DNA of 64,000 bases, from assembly GCF_030063145.1 (NCBI RefSeq), contig NZ_JASISM010000001.1:62001-126000 (forward strand). Direction: 5' to 3'. The notes below the pieces were generated by a model. That model did no database searches. It saw only the letters and a program-made list of their open reading frames with translations, and was not told the DNA's origin. Of this stretch, positions 54,983-63,551 are shown one piece after another; within the stretch, counting starts at the first letter, position 1; each line of letters starts with the position of its first letter. The translations under genes were made by a program, and so were the position numbers. Source of the stretch: Cryobacterium sp. PH31-L1. Its GTDB lineage: Bacteria; Actinomycetota; Actinomycetes; Actinomycetales; Microbacteriaceae.

Positions 54983-56668
54983 GTGGCAACCCTGACCGAA
55001 ATTCTCATTCTGCACGGCCTGCTGCCAATCGAGGTGCTCGATACCCTGATGGCCGGTGACCCGGCCGACGAGGGTGCCGTGCGCCGACTTGTCGACAGTG
55101 GGGCGATCTCGGAGATTCAATTCGCCCGCGCCCGGGCCGCGCAGGCCAATCTGCCCTTCGTGGAACTGTTCGACTACACGATCGACCCGGTCGCCCTCGC
55201 CCTCGTCTCCCCGGGTGTGTGCCGTCGCCACGAAGTGCTGCCGATTGCGATCGTCGGCGGTGAGCTCGTGCTGGCCATGGTCAATCCGGGCAACGTTGTC
55301 GCGCTCGACGACGTGCGCGAGAGCGCGAAAATGCGCGTCACGGCTGTGGTCGCCGAGCGCAGCGACCTGCTCGCCGCCCTCGCCCGGGTGCACCGCGCCG
55401 ACAACGAGCTCAGCAATCTCACCACGACCCTCGAAGAGGAGAACGCCCCCGCCCGGGGCGCTACGATCGGTGCCGCCGAATCGAACGTCGACACGGCGCC
55501 GATCGTGCGGTTCGTGAACCTGCTGGTCAGCCAGGCCATCCAGGACAAGGCCTCTGACATTCACATCGAACCGGGGGAAAACCACCTGCGGGTGCGCTAT
55601 CGCATCGACGGGGTGCTGCACGAGATGCCGAGCGCACCGAAGAGTATTCAGAACGGTGTGATCAGCCGCCTCAAGATCATGGCCGACGTCGATATCGCCG
55701 AGCGGCGCAAACCGCAGGACGGACGCATGTCGGTCAGTCACGGCGGCCGCACCATCGACCTTCGGGTCGCGACCCTGCCGACCGTGTGGGGCGAGAAGGT
55801 CGTCATGCGAATTCTCGACAACTCCACGACGAGCATGAACCTGAAAGATCTCAACCTGCTCGAGCACAACTTCGCGGCGTATCGCACCGCCTACTCCAAG
55901 CCGTACGGCATGATCCTGGTGACCGGCCCGACCGGCTCGGGCAAGTCGACCACACTATATACGACCCTGAATTCGGTGGCCCGGCCCGAGATCAACGTCA
56001 TCACTGTGGAAGACCCGGTTGAATACCGCATGGCCGGAATCAACCAGGTGCAGGTGAATCCGAAGGCGGGGCTCACCTTTGCGAGCGCCCTCCGCGCCAT
56101 CCTGCGCAGCGACCCTGATGTCGTGCTGCTCGGCGAGGTGCGCGACCACGAGACCGCCCAGATCGCCATCGAGGCGGCGCTCACCGGGCACCTCGTGCTC
56201 ACAACCCTGCACACGAACGATGCGCCGAGCGCGATCACCCGGCTGACCGAGATGGGAATCGAACCGTTCCTGGTCGGCAGCGCGCTCGACTGTGTCGTCG
56301 CCCAACGCCTGGCTCGGCGCTTGTGCGACCGGTGCAAGCTGCCCGACGTGCGCAGCACCGACGAACTGGCGTACCTCAACTTCGACGCGTATCCCGATCG
56401 TTTCGCCCCGGTCGGGGTCGCGGCCGTGATCTACAAGGCGGCCGGCTGTATGAACTGTTCCCATACCGGGTATCGCGGCCGGCTCGCCATTCACGAGGTG
56501 ATGACGGTCACCGAAGAAATCGAACGACTCTGTGTGGCGCGGGCATCGAGTGCCGCGATCGCCCTCGCTGCCCGGCAGCAGGGCATGATCGGCCTGCGCG
56601 ACGACGGCTGGGCCAAGGTACGTCTCGGGCTCACCTCCATTGAAGAAATCCTGCGCGTGGTCGCTTAG
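54983..56668 (+). CDS. pilB: type IV pilus assembly ATPase PilB
   Basis: This is a 561-residue GspE/PilB-type hexameric ATPase that powers pilus extension from the cytoplasmic side. Residues 1-160 are the N-terminal MshE-type regulatory domain. The core has DIHIEPGENHLRVRYRIDG, Walker A GPTGSGKSTTLYTTL near residue 314, the Asp box VITVEDPVEY and the His box LTTLHTNDAPSAI. The tetracysteine zinc motif is present as CDRC and CMNC. GTG start at 54983 with GGGGGAGG upstream. First gene of the pilus operon. Confidence 0.96.
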   Translation: MATLTEILILHGLLPIEVLDTLMAGDPADEGAVRRLVDSGAISEIQFARARAAQANLPFVELFDYTIDPVALALVSPGVCRRHEVLPIAIVGGELVLAMVNPGNVVALDDVRESAKMRVTAVVAERSDLLAALARVHRADNELSNLTTTLEEENAPARGATIGAAESNVDTAPIVRFVNLLVSQAIQDKASDIHIEPGENHLRVRYRIDGVLHEMPSAPKSIQNGVISRLKIMADVDIAERRKPQDGRMSVSHGGRTIDLRVATLPTVWGEKVVMRILDNSTTSMNLKDLNLLEHNFAAYRTAYSKPYGMILVTGPTGSGKSTTLYTTLNSVARPEINVITVEDPVEYRMAGINQVQVNPKAGLTFASALRAILRSDPDVVLLGEVRDHETAQIAIEAALTGHLVLTTLHTNDAPSAITRLTEMGIEPFLVGSALDCVVAQRLARRLCDRCKLPDVRSTDELAYLNFDAYPDRFAPVGVAAVIYKAAGCMNCSHTGYRGRLAIHEVMTVTEEIERLCVARASSAAIALAARQQGMIGLRDDGWAKVRLGLTSIEEILRVVA

Positions 56669-56686
56669 GTCGAAAGGACCATTTAC

Positions 56687-58048
56687 ATGACCCACCCCAT
56701 CTACGAGATCCCGGTGACGCCCCCGGGAGCGGCCGGCACGGCCTGGCCGCTCGACGACCCCGCCCTCGACGACCCCGCCCTCGACGCCCCCATCCGGGAA
56801 GACGCCGCACAGCCCGGCCGCCGGGCAGCGGCGCCAGTCGACGACGACCTGGTCGACGACCCGGTCGAGACGGTGCGACGCCACCAGCGTTCGCCGCTCG
56901 ACGAAGGTCCTGACCCCGACCTCATCGCGGCCCTGCTCGAGGTGCTCGACCTCGGCGCCTCCGACCTGCACGTCACGGTCGGCGCTCCGCCGTGCATCCG
57001 GGTCGACGGCAACCTGCGTCCGCTCGAAAATTCCAGCAAGTGGATGCGAGACAAGGTCACCTCCGCCCTGCAAAGCCTGCTCACCCCGGCCCAGCTCGAG
57101 CAGTTCGAGCGGGAACTCGAGCTCGACTTCGCCTACACGGCCGGTGGCGCCCGCTTTCGGGTGAACTACTTCGTGCAGCGCAGTTCCGTCGGCGGAGCGT
57201 TCCGGCTGATTCCACGCGAGATCAAGCAGCTCGCCGAACTCGGCGTTCCCCAGTCGGTCGGAAACTTCGCCCAGCTGCCTCGCGGACTCGTTCTCGTGAC
57301 CGGCCCAACCGGCTCCGGCAAATCGACAACCCTCGCGGCCCTGATCGATTTGGTCAACCGCACCAGGGCCGACCATATCGTCACCGTTGAAGATCCGATC
57401 GAGTTTCTGCACAAACACCAGAAGTCCCTGGTCAACCAGCGCGAGGTGGGCCACGATACGCACAGTTTCGCATCTGCTTTAAAGCACGTTCTCCGGCAGG
57501 ATCCCGACGTGATCCTCATCGGTGAGCTACGCGACCTCGAGACCATCTCGGTCGCCCTCACCGCAGCCGAGACCGGCCACCTCGTGTTCGCGACCCTGCA
57601 CACGCAGAATGCCGCTCAGACCATCGACCGCATCATCGATGTATTTCCGCCATACCAGCAGGAGCAGGTGCGCGCCCAGCTCGCCGCCACCCTGCAGGGC
57701 GTGGTCTGCCAGGCTCTGGTCAAGAAGATCGGCGGCGGGCGCGCCGTCGCCATCGAAGTGCTCGTGGCCACCCCCGCTGTGGCGAATCTCATTCGCGAAG
57801 GCAAGACTTATCAGATTCCTTCGTCGATGCAGGCCGGACGGGCTCTCGGCATGAACACGATGGACCAGAGCCTGGCCGACCTCGTGATCGGCGGCGTGAT
57901 CAGTCGGGAAGCCGCCGAGGCCAAGGCCCAGGACCCCGCCTCGCTCGAGCAGTTGCTGCGCCGAGGCCTGCCCGAATCGGAAGGACTGCGCGGTCGCGCG
58001 CGTTCCGAGATCGACTTCGACGACTCGTTCTCGCAGCGGGAACCCTAA
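56687..58048 (+). CDS. pilT: type IV pilus retraction ATPase PilT
   Basis: This is a 453-residue PilT-type ATPase that disassembles the pilus. Core motifs: GASDLHVTVGAPPCIRVDG, Walker A GPTGSGKSTTLAALI, VTVEDPIEF, RQDPDVILIGELRDLETI and FATLHTQNAAQTIDRIIDVF. The PilT-specific AIRNLIRE-like segment is AVANLIREGKTYQIPSSMQ. It carries an extra acidic, Pro-rich N-terminus of about 80 residues with tandem DDPAL repeats, absent from typical 345-residue PilT. It is followed directly by pilC with no gap. Confidence 0.96.
   Translation: MTHPIYEIPVTPPGAAGTAWPLDDPALDDPALDAPIREDAAQPGRRAAAPVDDDLVDDPVETVRRHQRSPLDEGPDPDLIAALLEVLDLGASDLHVTVGAPPCIRVDGNLRPLENSSKWMRDKVTSALQSLLTPAQLEQFERELELDFAYTAGGARFRVNYFVQRSSVGGAFRLIPREIKQLAELGVPQSVGNFAQLPRGLVLVTGPTGSGKSTTLAALIDLVNRTRADHIVTVEDPIEFLHKHQKSLVNQREVGHDTHSFASALKHVLRQDPDVILIGELRDLETISVALTAAETGHLVFATLHTQNAAQTIDRIIDVFPPYQQEQVRAQLAATLQGVVCQALVKKIGGGRAVAIEVLVATPAVANLIREGKTYQIPSSMQAGRALGMNTMDQSLADLVIGGVISREAAEAKAQDPASLEQLLRRGLPESEGLRGRARSEIDFDDSFSQREP
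56750..56791 (+). repeat. 15-bp tandem repeat in the PilT N-terminal tail
   Basis: CTCGACGACCCCGCC occurs twice in direct succession (56750-56764, 56765-56779), followed by a partial third copy. It codes for LDDPA repeats in the acidic extension. Confidence 0.9.
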
Positions 58049-59278
58049 ATGAGCGCCCAGGTCGCCTTTGCCTACGCGTGTCGGAACGCCTCCGACCGGG
58101 TGGTGAAGGGGCGCCTGCTGGCCGCCTCGGAGGAGGCAGCGCTGGCGCGGCTGCAGGGCATGGGGTTGTCGCCCATTTCCATTGCTCCCGTAACGGATGT
58201 CGGTGGCCTCAGCCGCGAGATCCACATTCCGGGACTGAGCAAGGGTGTGGGCCTCAAGGACCTCGCGGTGATGAGCCGCCAGCTTGCCACGATGACCTCG
58301 GCCGGGCTGTCGCTGCTGCGCACCCTGAATATCCTGGCCGAGCAGACCGAGAACAAGGTGCTCGCGCAGAGCCTCGGTCGCATTCGCACCGAGGTGGAGA
58401 CGGGCGTGGCTCTGTCGGACGCGATGGCGAAGCATCCGTCGGTCTATCCGCCGATCATGGTGAACCTCGTACGTGCCGGGGAGACCGGCGGTTTTCTCGA
58501 ACACGCCCTCACGAGCATCGCCGAGAACTTCGAGTCGGAGGGCAAACTGCGCGACACGATCAAGTCGGCGCTCGCCTACCCGGTGATCGTGCTGCTGATG
58601 GCGGTCGTGGCCGTCATCGGCATGCTCATCTTTATTGTGCCGATCTTCGAGACCATGTTCAAGGACCTCGGCGGGGAGCTGCCTCTGGCGACCCAGGTAC
58701 TCGTCGTGCTGTCGCGTACGCTGGTCTGGCTCGGCCCGGTGCTCATCATCGTTGCTGTCTTCGTCGCAATCTGGTGGCGGCGCAACAAGAACACCGACCG
58801 CGTGCGCCGCGTCGTCGACCCGCTCAAGCTCAAACTGCCGGTGTTCGGCCCCCTGCTGGCCAAGCTCGCGATCGCCCGGTTCAGCCGCAACTTTGCCACA
58901 ATGATCGGCTCCGGCGTGCCGATCCTGCAGTCGCTCGGCATCGTCGGCGAAACGAGCGGCAACTGGGTCCTGCAGCAAGCACTCGTGAAGGTGCACGAGT
59001 CGGTGCGGGAGGGGCGTTCGATCGCCGAACCGCTCGCTGCGGAACCACTGTTTCCGGCGATGGTCACCCAGATGATCGCCGTCGGTGAAGACGCGGGCGC
59101 GCTCGAACAAATGTTGGGGAAGGTCGCCGACTTCTACGACCAGGAAGTGCGGGCGATGACCGAGCAGCTCACTGCCCTGATTGAGCCGCTCATGATCGCA
59201 TTCATCGGCGTGGTGATCGGTGGGATGGTCGTGGCGCTGTACCTGCCCATGTTCAGCATTTTCGAGGTTGTCAAATAA
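58049..59278 (+). CDS. pilC: type IV pilus inner-membrane platform protein PilC
   Basis: This is a 409-residue GspF/PilC-type protein with two tandem homologous domains. The conserved QLATMTSAGLSLLRTLNIL opens the first, and RFSRNFATMIGSGVPILQSL the second. Each is followed by helices, with three membrane segments (about residues 175-200, 225-250 and 380-405). It is the platform on which PilB and PilT act. It starts immediately after the pilT stop. A perfect short palindrome directly follows its stop. Confidence 0.96.
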   Translation: MSAQVAFAYACRNASDRVVKGRLLAASEEAALARLQGMGLSPISIAPVTDVGGLSREIHIPGLSKGVGLKDLAVMSRQLATMTSAGLSLLRTLNILAEQTENKVLAQSLGRIRTEVETGVALSDAMAKHPSVYPPIMVNLVRAGETGGFLEHALTSIAENFESEGKLRDTIKSALAYPVIVLLMAVVAVIGMLIFIVPIFETMFKDLGGELPLATQVLVVLSRTLVWLGPVLIIVAVFVAIWWRRNKNTDRVRRVVDPLKLKLPVFGPLLAKLAIARFSRNFATMIGSGVPILQSLGIVGETSGNWVLQQALVKVHESVREGRSIAEPLAAEPLFPAMVTQMIAVGEDAGALEQMLGKVADFYDQEVRAMTEQLTALIEPLMIAFIGVVIGGMVVALYLPMFSIFEVVK

Positions 59279-59294
59279 ACCCCCTTAAGGGGGT
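59279..59294. terminator. short palindrome between pilC and the major pilin gene
   Basis: ACCCCCTTAAGGGGGT is perfectly self-complementary and begins on the base after the pilC stop. It may cause partial termination or act as an mRNA end that lets the pilin message accumulate separately. Confidence 0.6.
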
Positions 59295-59364
59295 AGAAAG
59301 AGCGTATGCTCAGCGAGGGAGCGCTGTGCTTTCGCTGTGTAGGACGCAGAAAAGGGAACTGAAC

Positions 59365-59841
59365 ATGTCGCCTCGATTCATGGACAAATTGTGGCGCACG
59401 CGCCGATCGCTGCGGATCCGATCGTTGCGGAACCGATCACGGCACAACCGAGAGCACGGCTTCACGCTGATCGAACTCCTGGTCGTGGTGCTCATTATCG
59501 GTATCCTCGCGGCGGTTGCCATACCGCTCTATATCGGCCAGCAGGACGGTGCGAAAGACAGCGCGGTGGCGGCCCAGGTCACCCAGGCGCGAACCGCGCT
59601 CGCCGTAGAGCTGTCGGGTGGCGACACGGTCGCCGAAGCCCTTGCGACGGCCGGCGCCGACGGTACCGGTCTCAGCGCGTACAACGAAAGCGCTGACGTC
59701 GACATCCTCATCGCCGCGGTGGGCTCTGACGGTTTCAAGATCACCGGCTTCTGGAAAAAGGGAACCTCCGACACCGTGGCGTCGACGACCAACCACGGGT
59801 ACACGACCACGGACTCTGAAGCCGCAACCAAGATGGAATAG
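59365..59841 (+). CDS. type IV major pilin (prepilin)
   Basis: This is a 158-residue prepilin. An unusually long basic leader of about 32 residues ends at HG, followed by FTLIELLVVVLIIGILAAVA. That gives prepilin peptidase cleavage after Gly and the conserved Glu at mature position 5. The remaining globular domain is short (about 105 residues) and Ser/Thr/Asp-rich, without the usual Cys pair. Start at 59365 with AAGGGA upstream. It is separated from pilC by a palindrome and 70 bp, so it may have its own promoter and higher expression. Confidence 0.92.
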   Translation: MSPRFMDKLWRTRRSLRIRSLRNRSRHNREHGFTLIELLVVVLIIGILAAVAIPLYIGQQDGAKDSAVAAQVTQARTALAVELSGGDTVAEALATAGADGTGLSAYNESADVDILIAAVGSDGFKITGFWKKGTSDTVASTTNHGYTTTDSEAATKME

Positions 59842-59880
59842 GCCTGTGGCCGGGCAGTCCGAGATGGGTAGGCCCCGAAA

Positions 59881-60294
59881 ATGAGCGTCGGCCCTATCCA
59901 CGCGGAGCGCGAGCACGGGTTCGGCGTGGTGGAGATCATCGTGTCGATGTTTTTGCTCACCGTGATGGCGCTGGCCCTGCTGCCGCTGATCACTCAGGCG
60001 CTGCAAGCGTCGATCGCCAACTCGACCCTGGCCACGGCGACCCAACTGGTGGTGCGAGAAATGGAAGATATGCGCTCCCTCGGCAGTCAATGTGCCGCAC
60101 TCGCGACTGCCGCCGCTGCACACCGTGCGGTATTCGACCCGGCCGGCCAACCACTGAAGTCCGCGATCGACCCGATCGTGTGCCCGGCCGCGTCGGCCCT
60201 TCCTGCCACGGTTTCCGTGCACGTGTCGGTGACCGATGTGCGTGCCGATCGACTCGTCGCCGAGGCAACCACCCTGGTTCTGGTGACGGGGTGA
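59881..60294 (+). CDS. minor pilin / pseudopilin (PilV-like)
   Basis: This is a 137-residue protein. The short leader EREHG is followed by FGVVEIIVSMFLLTVMALAL, a class III signal peptide with the required Gly and Glu5. Two Cys residues (GSQCAALA and DPIVCPAA) could form a disulfide. The small size and position suggest a minor pilin that primes assembly. Its stop overlaps the start of the next pilin-like gene (GTGA). The exact subtype is uncertain. Confidence 0.85.
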   Translation: MSVGPIHAEREHGFGVVEIIVSMFLLTVMALALLPLITQALQASIANSTLATATQLVVREMEDMRSLGSQCAALATAAAAHRAVFDPAGQPLKSAIDPIVCPAASALPATVSVHVSVTDVRADRLVAEATTLVLVTG

Positions 60295-60902
60295 CCGTGC
60301 ACGGTCGTCAGCGGGCCGGGCATCCGGCCGAGCGTGGAATCACCCTGGTCGAGCTGCTCATCTATTCGGGGCTCTCCGTGCTTGTGCTCTCGCTGGTCGG
60401 CGGCATGCTCGTGAGTTCGTTTAGCGCACAGAGCCGCGTCAGCGAGCGCTCCCAGGCTTCGAGCGTGGGGCAGATCATCGCCCAATCGGTGCACGCGGGC
60501 GTTCGGGCGGCCACCGAACTCAAACTCACCTCGGCGTCAACCGGCCAGCTGCTCGTGCTGACCAGCCTGGGAACGTCGACTGAGATCGTCACCGTGTGCG
60601 AGGCCTGGTACTACACGTCGCTCGATGGCGGGGCCATCTACGCGACCCGCGCGGCACCGACATCCGCTCGTATCGTTGCCCCCAGTGCGGCCGACCTGGC
60701 GGCCGGAACCGGCGGCTGGGCGCTGCTCGGCACCGGTATCCAGGCCGACCAGGCCACACCGATTTTCGCTCTGCCCACTTCGACGACCCTCCAGCTGACC
60801 TTCGCCGTGAACTCTGGCGCGGACAGCGCGCCGGTGCGAATCGCGACGACCTCGACCAGCCGCGGCAACCAAGCGGAGCCGAACACATGCTTCGCCCCCT
60901 GA
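60291..60902 (+). CDS. minor pilin / pseudopilin (PilW/GspJ-like)
   Basis: This is a 203-residue protein. The leader PAERG precedes ITLVELLIYSGLSVLVLSLV: Gly at the cleavage site and Glu5 are present, although Ile replaces the usual Phe at mature position 1. The exported domain has Cys residues at TVCEAWYY and PNTCFAP. GTG start at 60291 overlaps the upstream stop. The gene overlaps the next by 16 bp. Its size and order suit a GspJ/PilW-type minor pilin of the priming complex. Confidence 0.85.
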   Translation: MTVHGRQRAGHPAERGITLVELLIYSGLSVLVLSLVGGMLVSSFSAQSRVSERSQASSVGQIIAQSVHAGVRAATELKLTSASTGQLLVLTSLGTSTEIVTVCEAWYYTSLDGGAIYATRAAPTSARIVAPSAADLAAGTGGWALLGTGIQADQATPIFALPTSTTLQLTFAVNSGADSAPVRIATTSTSRGNQAEPNTCFAP

Positions 60903-62497
60903 GCGGCCGCGCCGCCGCCACCGAACGTGGCAGCGCCCTCCTCGCCGTCGTCGGCATCATGGCGGTCATGGCCGTTGTCGCCACGACGGTGATCGGAGTG
61001 ACCCTCGGATCGCTGCGGGTCAGTGGAACCATCCGTGCCACCGTGCAGGCGCAGGCGGCAGCCGAAGCCGGCATCGACTACACCGCGGCGAGCCTCGGTC
61101 GCTCGGTCTGCCCCGCTGTGGCCCCACCCGCAGGCTCGCCGGTGTTCTCGGTCGCTGTGAGCTACACCACGTCGGATTCCGGTGCCTTCATCAGCGGATG
61201 CCCCACCGGTTCGTTCGCGCAGGTGCGTATCATCTCGACCGGGCGGGCAGAAACGGCCGCGGCTGCGGGACTGTCCAGGGCTACCCGCACCGTCGCCGCC
61301 ATCTACCGGGCGGTGCCGGCTGCGACGACGCCCGCAGCGAGCGCTGCAGCCCTGTATTCGTATGCCAGCGCGGGATTCTTCGGCTCCAGCCAGATCCAGA
61401 CCCTGAACGGCTCGAAGCCGGTCGTGCAGGTGCTCACCGGGAATGCGAACTGTGTGGGGTCGGGGGTGGTGCAGGCTGACGTCGTCGTGGCTGCAGGAAC
61501 CCTCGGGCTCGCGGAGTCGTGCCAGATCTTCGGAAGTGCCTGGTCCAAACAGAAGGTCACCCTGTCGGAGTCGTCCATTCTGCACGGGAACGTGACCGCG
61601 CCGACCCTGCAGTCGAGCTTCAGTTCCATCGTCGGCGGGGACGCCTGGCTCACTCAGAACCTGTCGCTCGAGGATTCCTCGCAGGTGCTCGGGTCGGTGA
61701 CGGCGGCCGCGATCGCGCTCGGTGGCAGCAGCATCGTGGGTAAGAATGCCTGGTCATCGGGACAGACCTCGCTGCAGCAGACCGCTCAGATCAAGGGCAA
61801 CCTGACCGCGCAATCCCTCGTCGGGAATACCGACCGGGTATTCGGCCAGACGACCATCGTTCCAACCGGACCGGGGGTCGGCCCGGCACCCGGAAACACG
61901 CCGACCGTTCCGGGCTGGGTCGACGTCGACTACGCGCCGGGCGACTGGGCCGGTTTTGCCACGGTCACCGCGCCCCAGGCGTGCAACTTCCTCACCCTGC
62001 AGCCCATCGTCAACAGCCATGCGTCCACGCCGACGGTGATCGACGCTCGCGGGTGCCTCGGTGGGGTCGTGACCAGCGGCGCCGAGATTCTCACCCTGAA
62101 GAATGACCTCGCCATCATCGCGACGAGTTTTCAGTTACTGGGCAGTGCCCAGTTCAGCTCGGTGGACTCTGCTCGGTTGTGGCTCATCACCCCCGACGAT
62201 GTCGCCGACGGGGTGCCGAGCTGCCCGGCGTCCGGGGCGTCGAAAGTGGCGGGCTCGTTCATCTCGGGAAGCACGATTGCCGCCCTCATCTATAGTCCGT
62301 GCCAGGTCAGAATCGAGGGGTCGGCCATCTGGCACGGCCAGCTCTACTCGGGCACGTCGAGTCTGGCCGGATCGTCGATTTTTCGATTCGCGCCGGTGAC
62401 GCTGCCCGGCGCCAGCCTGGCTGGCACCCCTGCGACAGGAACCGGCACACGCCTGGGCGACCGGGTGTCGATTCGGGATGTGACCGACAATGGCTAA
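60887..62497 (+). CDS. large pilin-like protein with repetitive beta-rich body (PilX-like, possible tip protein)
   Basis: This is a 536-residue protein. The N-terminus (TERGSALLAVVGIMAVMAVV) has a prepilin-like Gly followed by Ser and a hydrophobic helix, but no Glu5, which resembles PilX/GspK-type tip subunits. From about residue 190 a repetitive region alternates short polar strands. Examples are SILHGNVTAPTLQSSFSSIV, then SQVLGSVTAAAIALGGSSIV and AQIKGNLTAQSLVGNTD, at roughly 35-40 residue spacing. That is typical of a beta-helix, as in bactofilin-like or adhesin folds. Several Cys pairs are present. It may cap the pilus and bind surfaces or DNA (inference). Confidence 0.8.
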   Translation: MLRPLSGRAAATERGSALLAVVGIMAVMAVVATTVIGVTLGSLRVSGTIRATVQAQAAAEAGIDYTAASLGRSVCPAVAPPAGSPVFSVAVSYTTSDSGAFISGCPTGSFAQVRIISTGRAETAAAAGLSRATRTVAAIYRAVPAATTPAASAAALYSYASAGFFGSSQIQTLNGSKPVVQVLTGNANCVGSGVVQADVVVAAGTLGLAESCQIFGSAWSKQKVTLSESSILHGNVTAPTLQSSFSSIVGGDAWLTQNLSLEDSSQVLGSVTAAAIALGGSSIVGKNAWSSGQTSLQQTAQIKGNLTAQSLVGNTDRVFGQTTIVPTGPGVGPAPGNTPTVPGWVDVDYAPGDWAGFATVTAPQACNFLTLQPIVNSHASTPTVIDARGCLGGVVTSGAEILTLKNDLAIIATSFQLLGSAQFSSVDSARLWLITPDDVADGVPSCPASGASKVAGSFISGSTIAALIYSPCQVRIEGSAIWHGQLYSGTSSLAGSSIFRFAPVTLPGASLAGTPATGTGTRLGDRVSIRDVTDNG

Positions 62498-63551
62498 CGC
62501 CCGCATCGTCGGACTGGACATCGGCAGCGCCACCGTGCGTGCGGTCGAGGTGCGCGGCGCCACAACCGCGACACCAACCATCGTTCATCTGGGCGAAGAG
62601 CCACTCCCGGCCGGCGCGGTCAGTCGCGGTGAAGTGGTCGATCCGCACGTTGTCGGCGCTACGGTGAAACGGTTGTGGGCGAGCGGAGGATTCACCAGCA
62701 GAAATGTTATTCTCGGCATGGGCAACCATCGTGTGGCGGTGCGCAACCTGACCGTGCCTCGAATGTCGCTGCGGCGTATCCGCGAGTCGCTGCCGTTCCA
62801 GGTGCAGGAGCTGCTCTCGTTCCCGGTGCATGAAGCCCTGCTCGATTTCTATCCGATCTCCGAGCTTGCCGCCGACGCCAACACCGACGAGGGTGCGCGG
62901 ATTCAGGGATTGCTGATCGCGGCCGTGAAGGAGGCGGTGCTGGCCAACGTTTTGGCGGTGAAGCTGGCCGGGCTGACCGCGGTGGACGTCGACCTCATTC
63001 CGTTCGCGTTGAGCCGGGTGATCTCTCGCGGCAGCACAGCGGATCAGGTTGTCGCGCAGATCGACGTGGGTGCCGCGACGACGAGTGTTCTCATCTCGGC
63101 CGGGCGGGTGCCGCAATTCGTGCGCCTGATTCCGGCGGGCGGCATCGACGTGACCAAGGCACTGAAACTGCAGCTCGGCCTGGGCGATACGGCGGCCGAG
63201 ACGCTGAAACGGTCGCTGACCGACGGCAACGTGGCGGCGGCGAATCCGGTGGCCGCCAGGGTCGTGCGGGACATCACCCACGAACTGCTGCTGAGCCTGC
63301 GCAACACCGTGACGTACTTCAGCAACACCCGACCCGACCTTGCCGTGGCTCGCATCGTGCTCACCGGCGGCGGTTCGCAGCTCGGCGAGATGGCACACGA
63401 ACTGACCGATCTCACCCGGCTGCCGGTGACCGCGCCGCCGGGTGAGCCGTTTGGTATCTCGTTCGCGTCGGTCGCCCTCGCCGGGCAGCTCGGCAGCGCC
63501 CGTGGAGCATATCTGGTCGCCTGCGGGTTGGCACTCGGGAGCAGCGTATGA
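62490..63551 (+). CDS. pilM: type IV pilus assembly protein PilM
   Basis: This is a 353-residue actin-like ATPase-fold protein. The nucleotide-binding motifs are visible: GLDIGSATVRAVEV at the start, QIDVGAATTSVLISAG in the middle and IVLTGGGSQLGEMAHEL near the end. PilM sits in the cytoplasm and binds the N-terminus of PilN, linking the alignment complex to PilB/PilC. It overlaps the preceding gene by 8 bp and the PilN-like gene by 4 bp. Confidence 0.93.
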   Translation: MANARIVGLDIGSATVRAVEVRGATTATPTIVHLGEEPLPAGAVSRGEVVDPHVVGATVKRLWASGGFTSRNVILGMGNHRVAVRNLTVPRMSLRRIRESLPFQVQELLSFPVHEALLDFYPISELAADANTDEGARIQGLLIAAVKEAVLANVLAVKLAGLTAVDVDLIPFALSRVISRGSTADQVVAQIDVGAATTSVLISAGRVPQFVRLIPAGGIDVTKALKLQLGLGDTAAETLKRSLTDGNVAAANPVAARVVRDITHELLLSLRNTVTYFSNTRPDLAVARIVLTGGGSQLGEMAHELTDLTRLPVTAPPGEPFGISFASVALAGQLGSARGAYLVACGLALGSSV

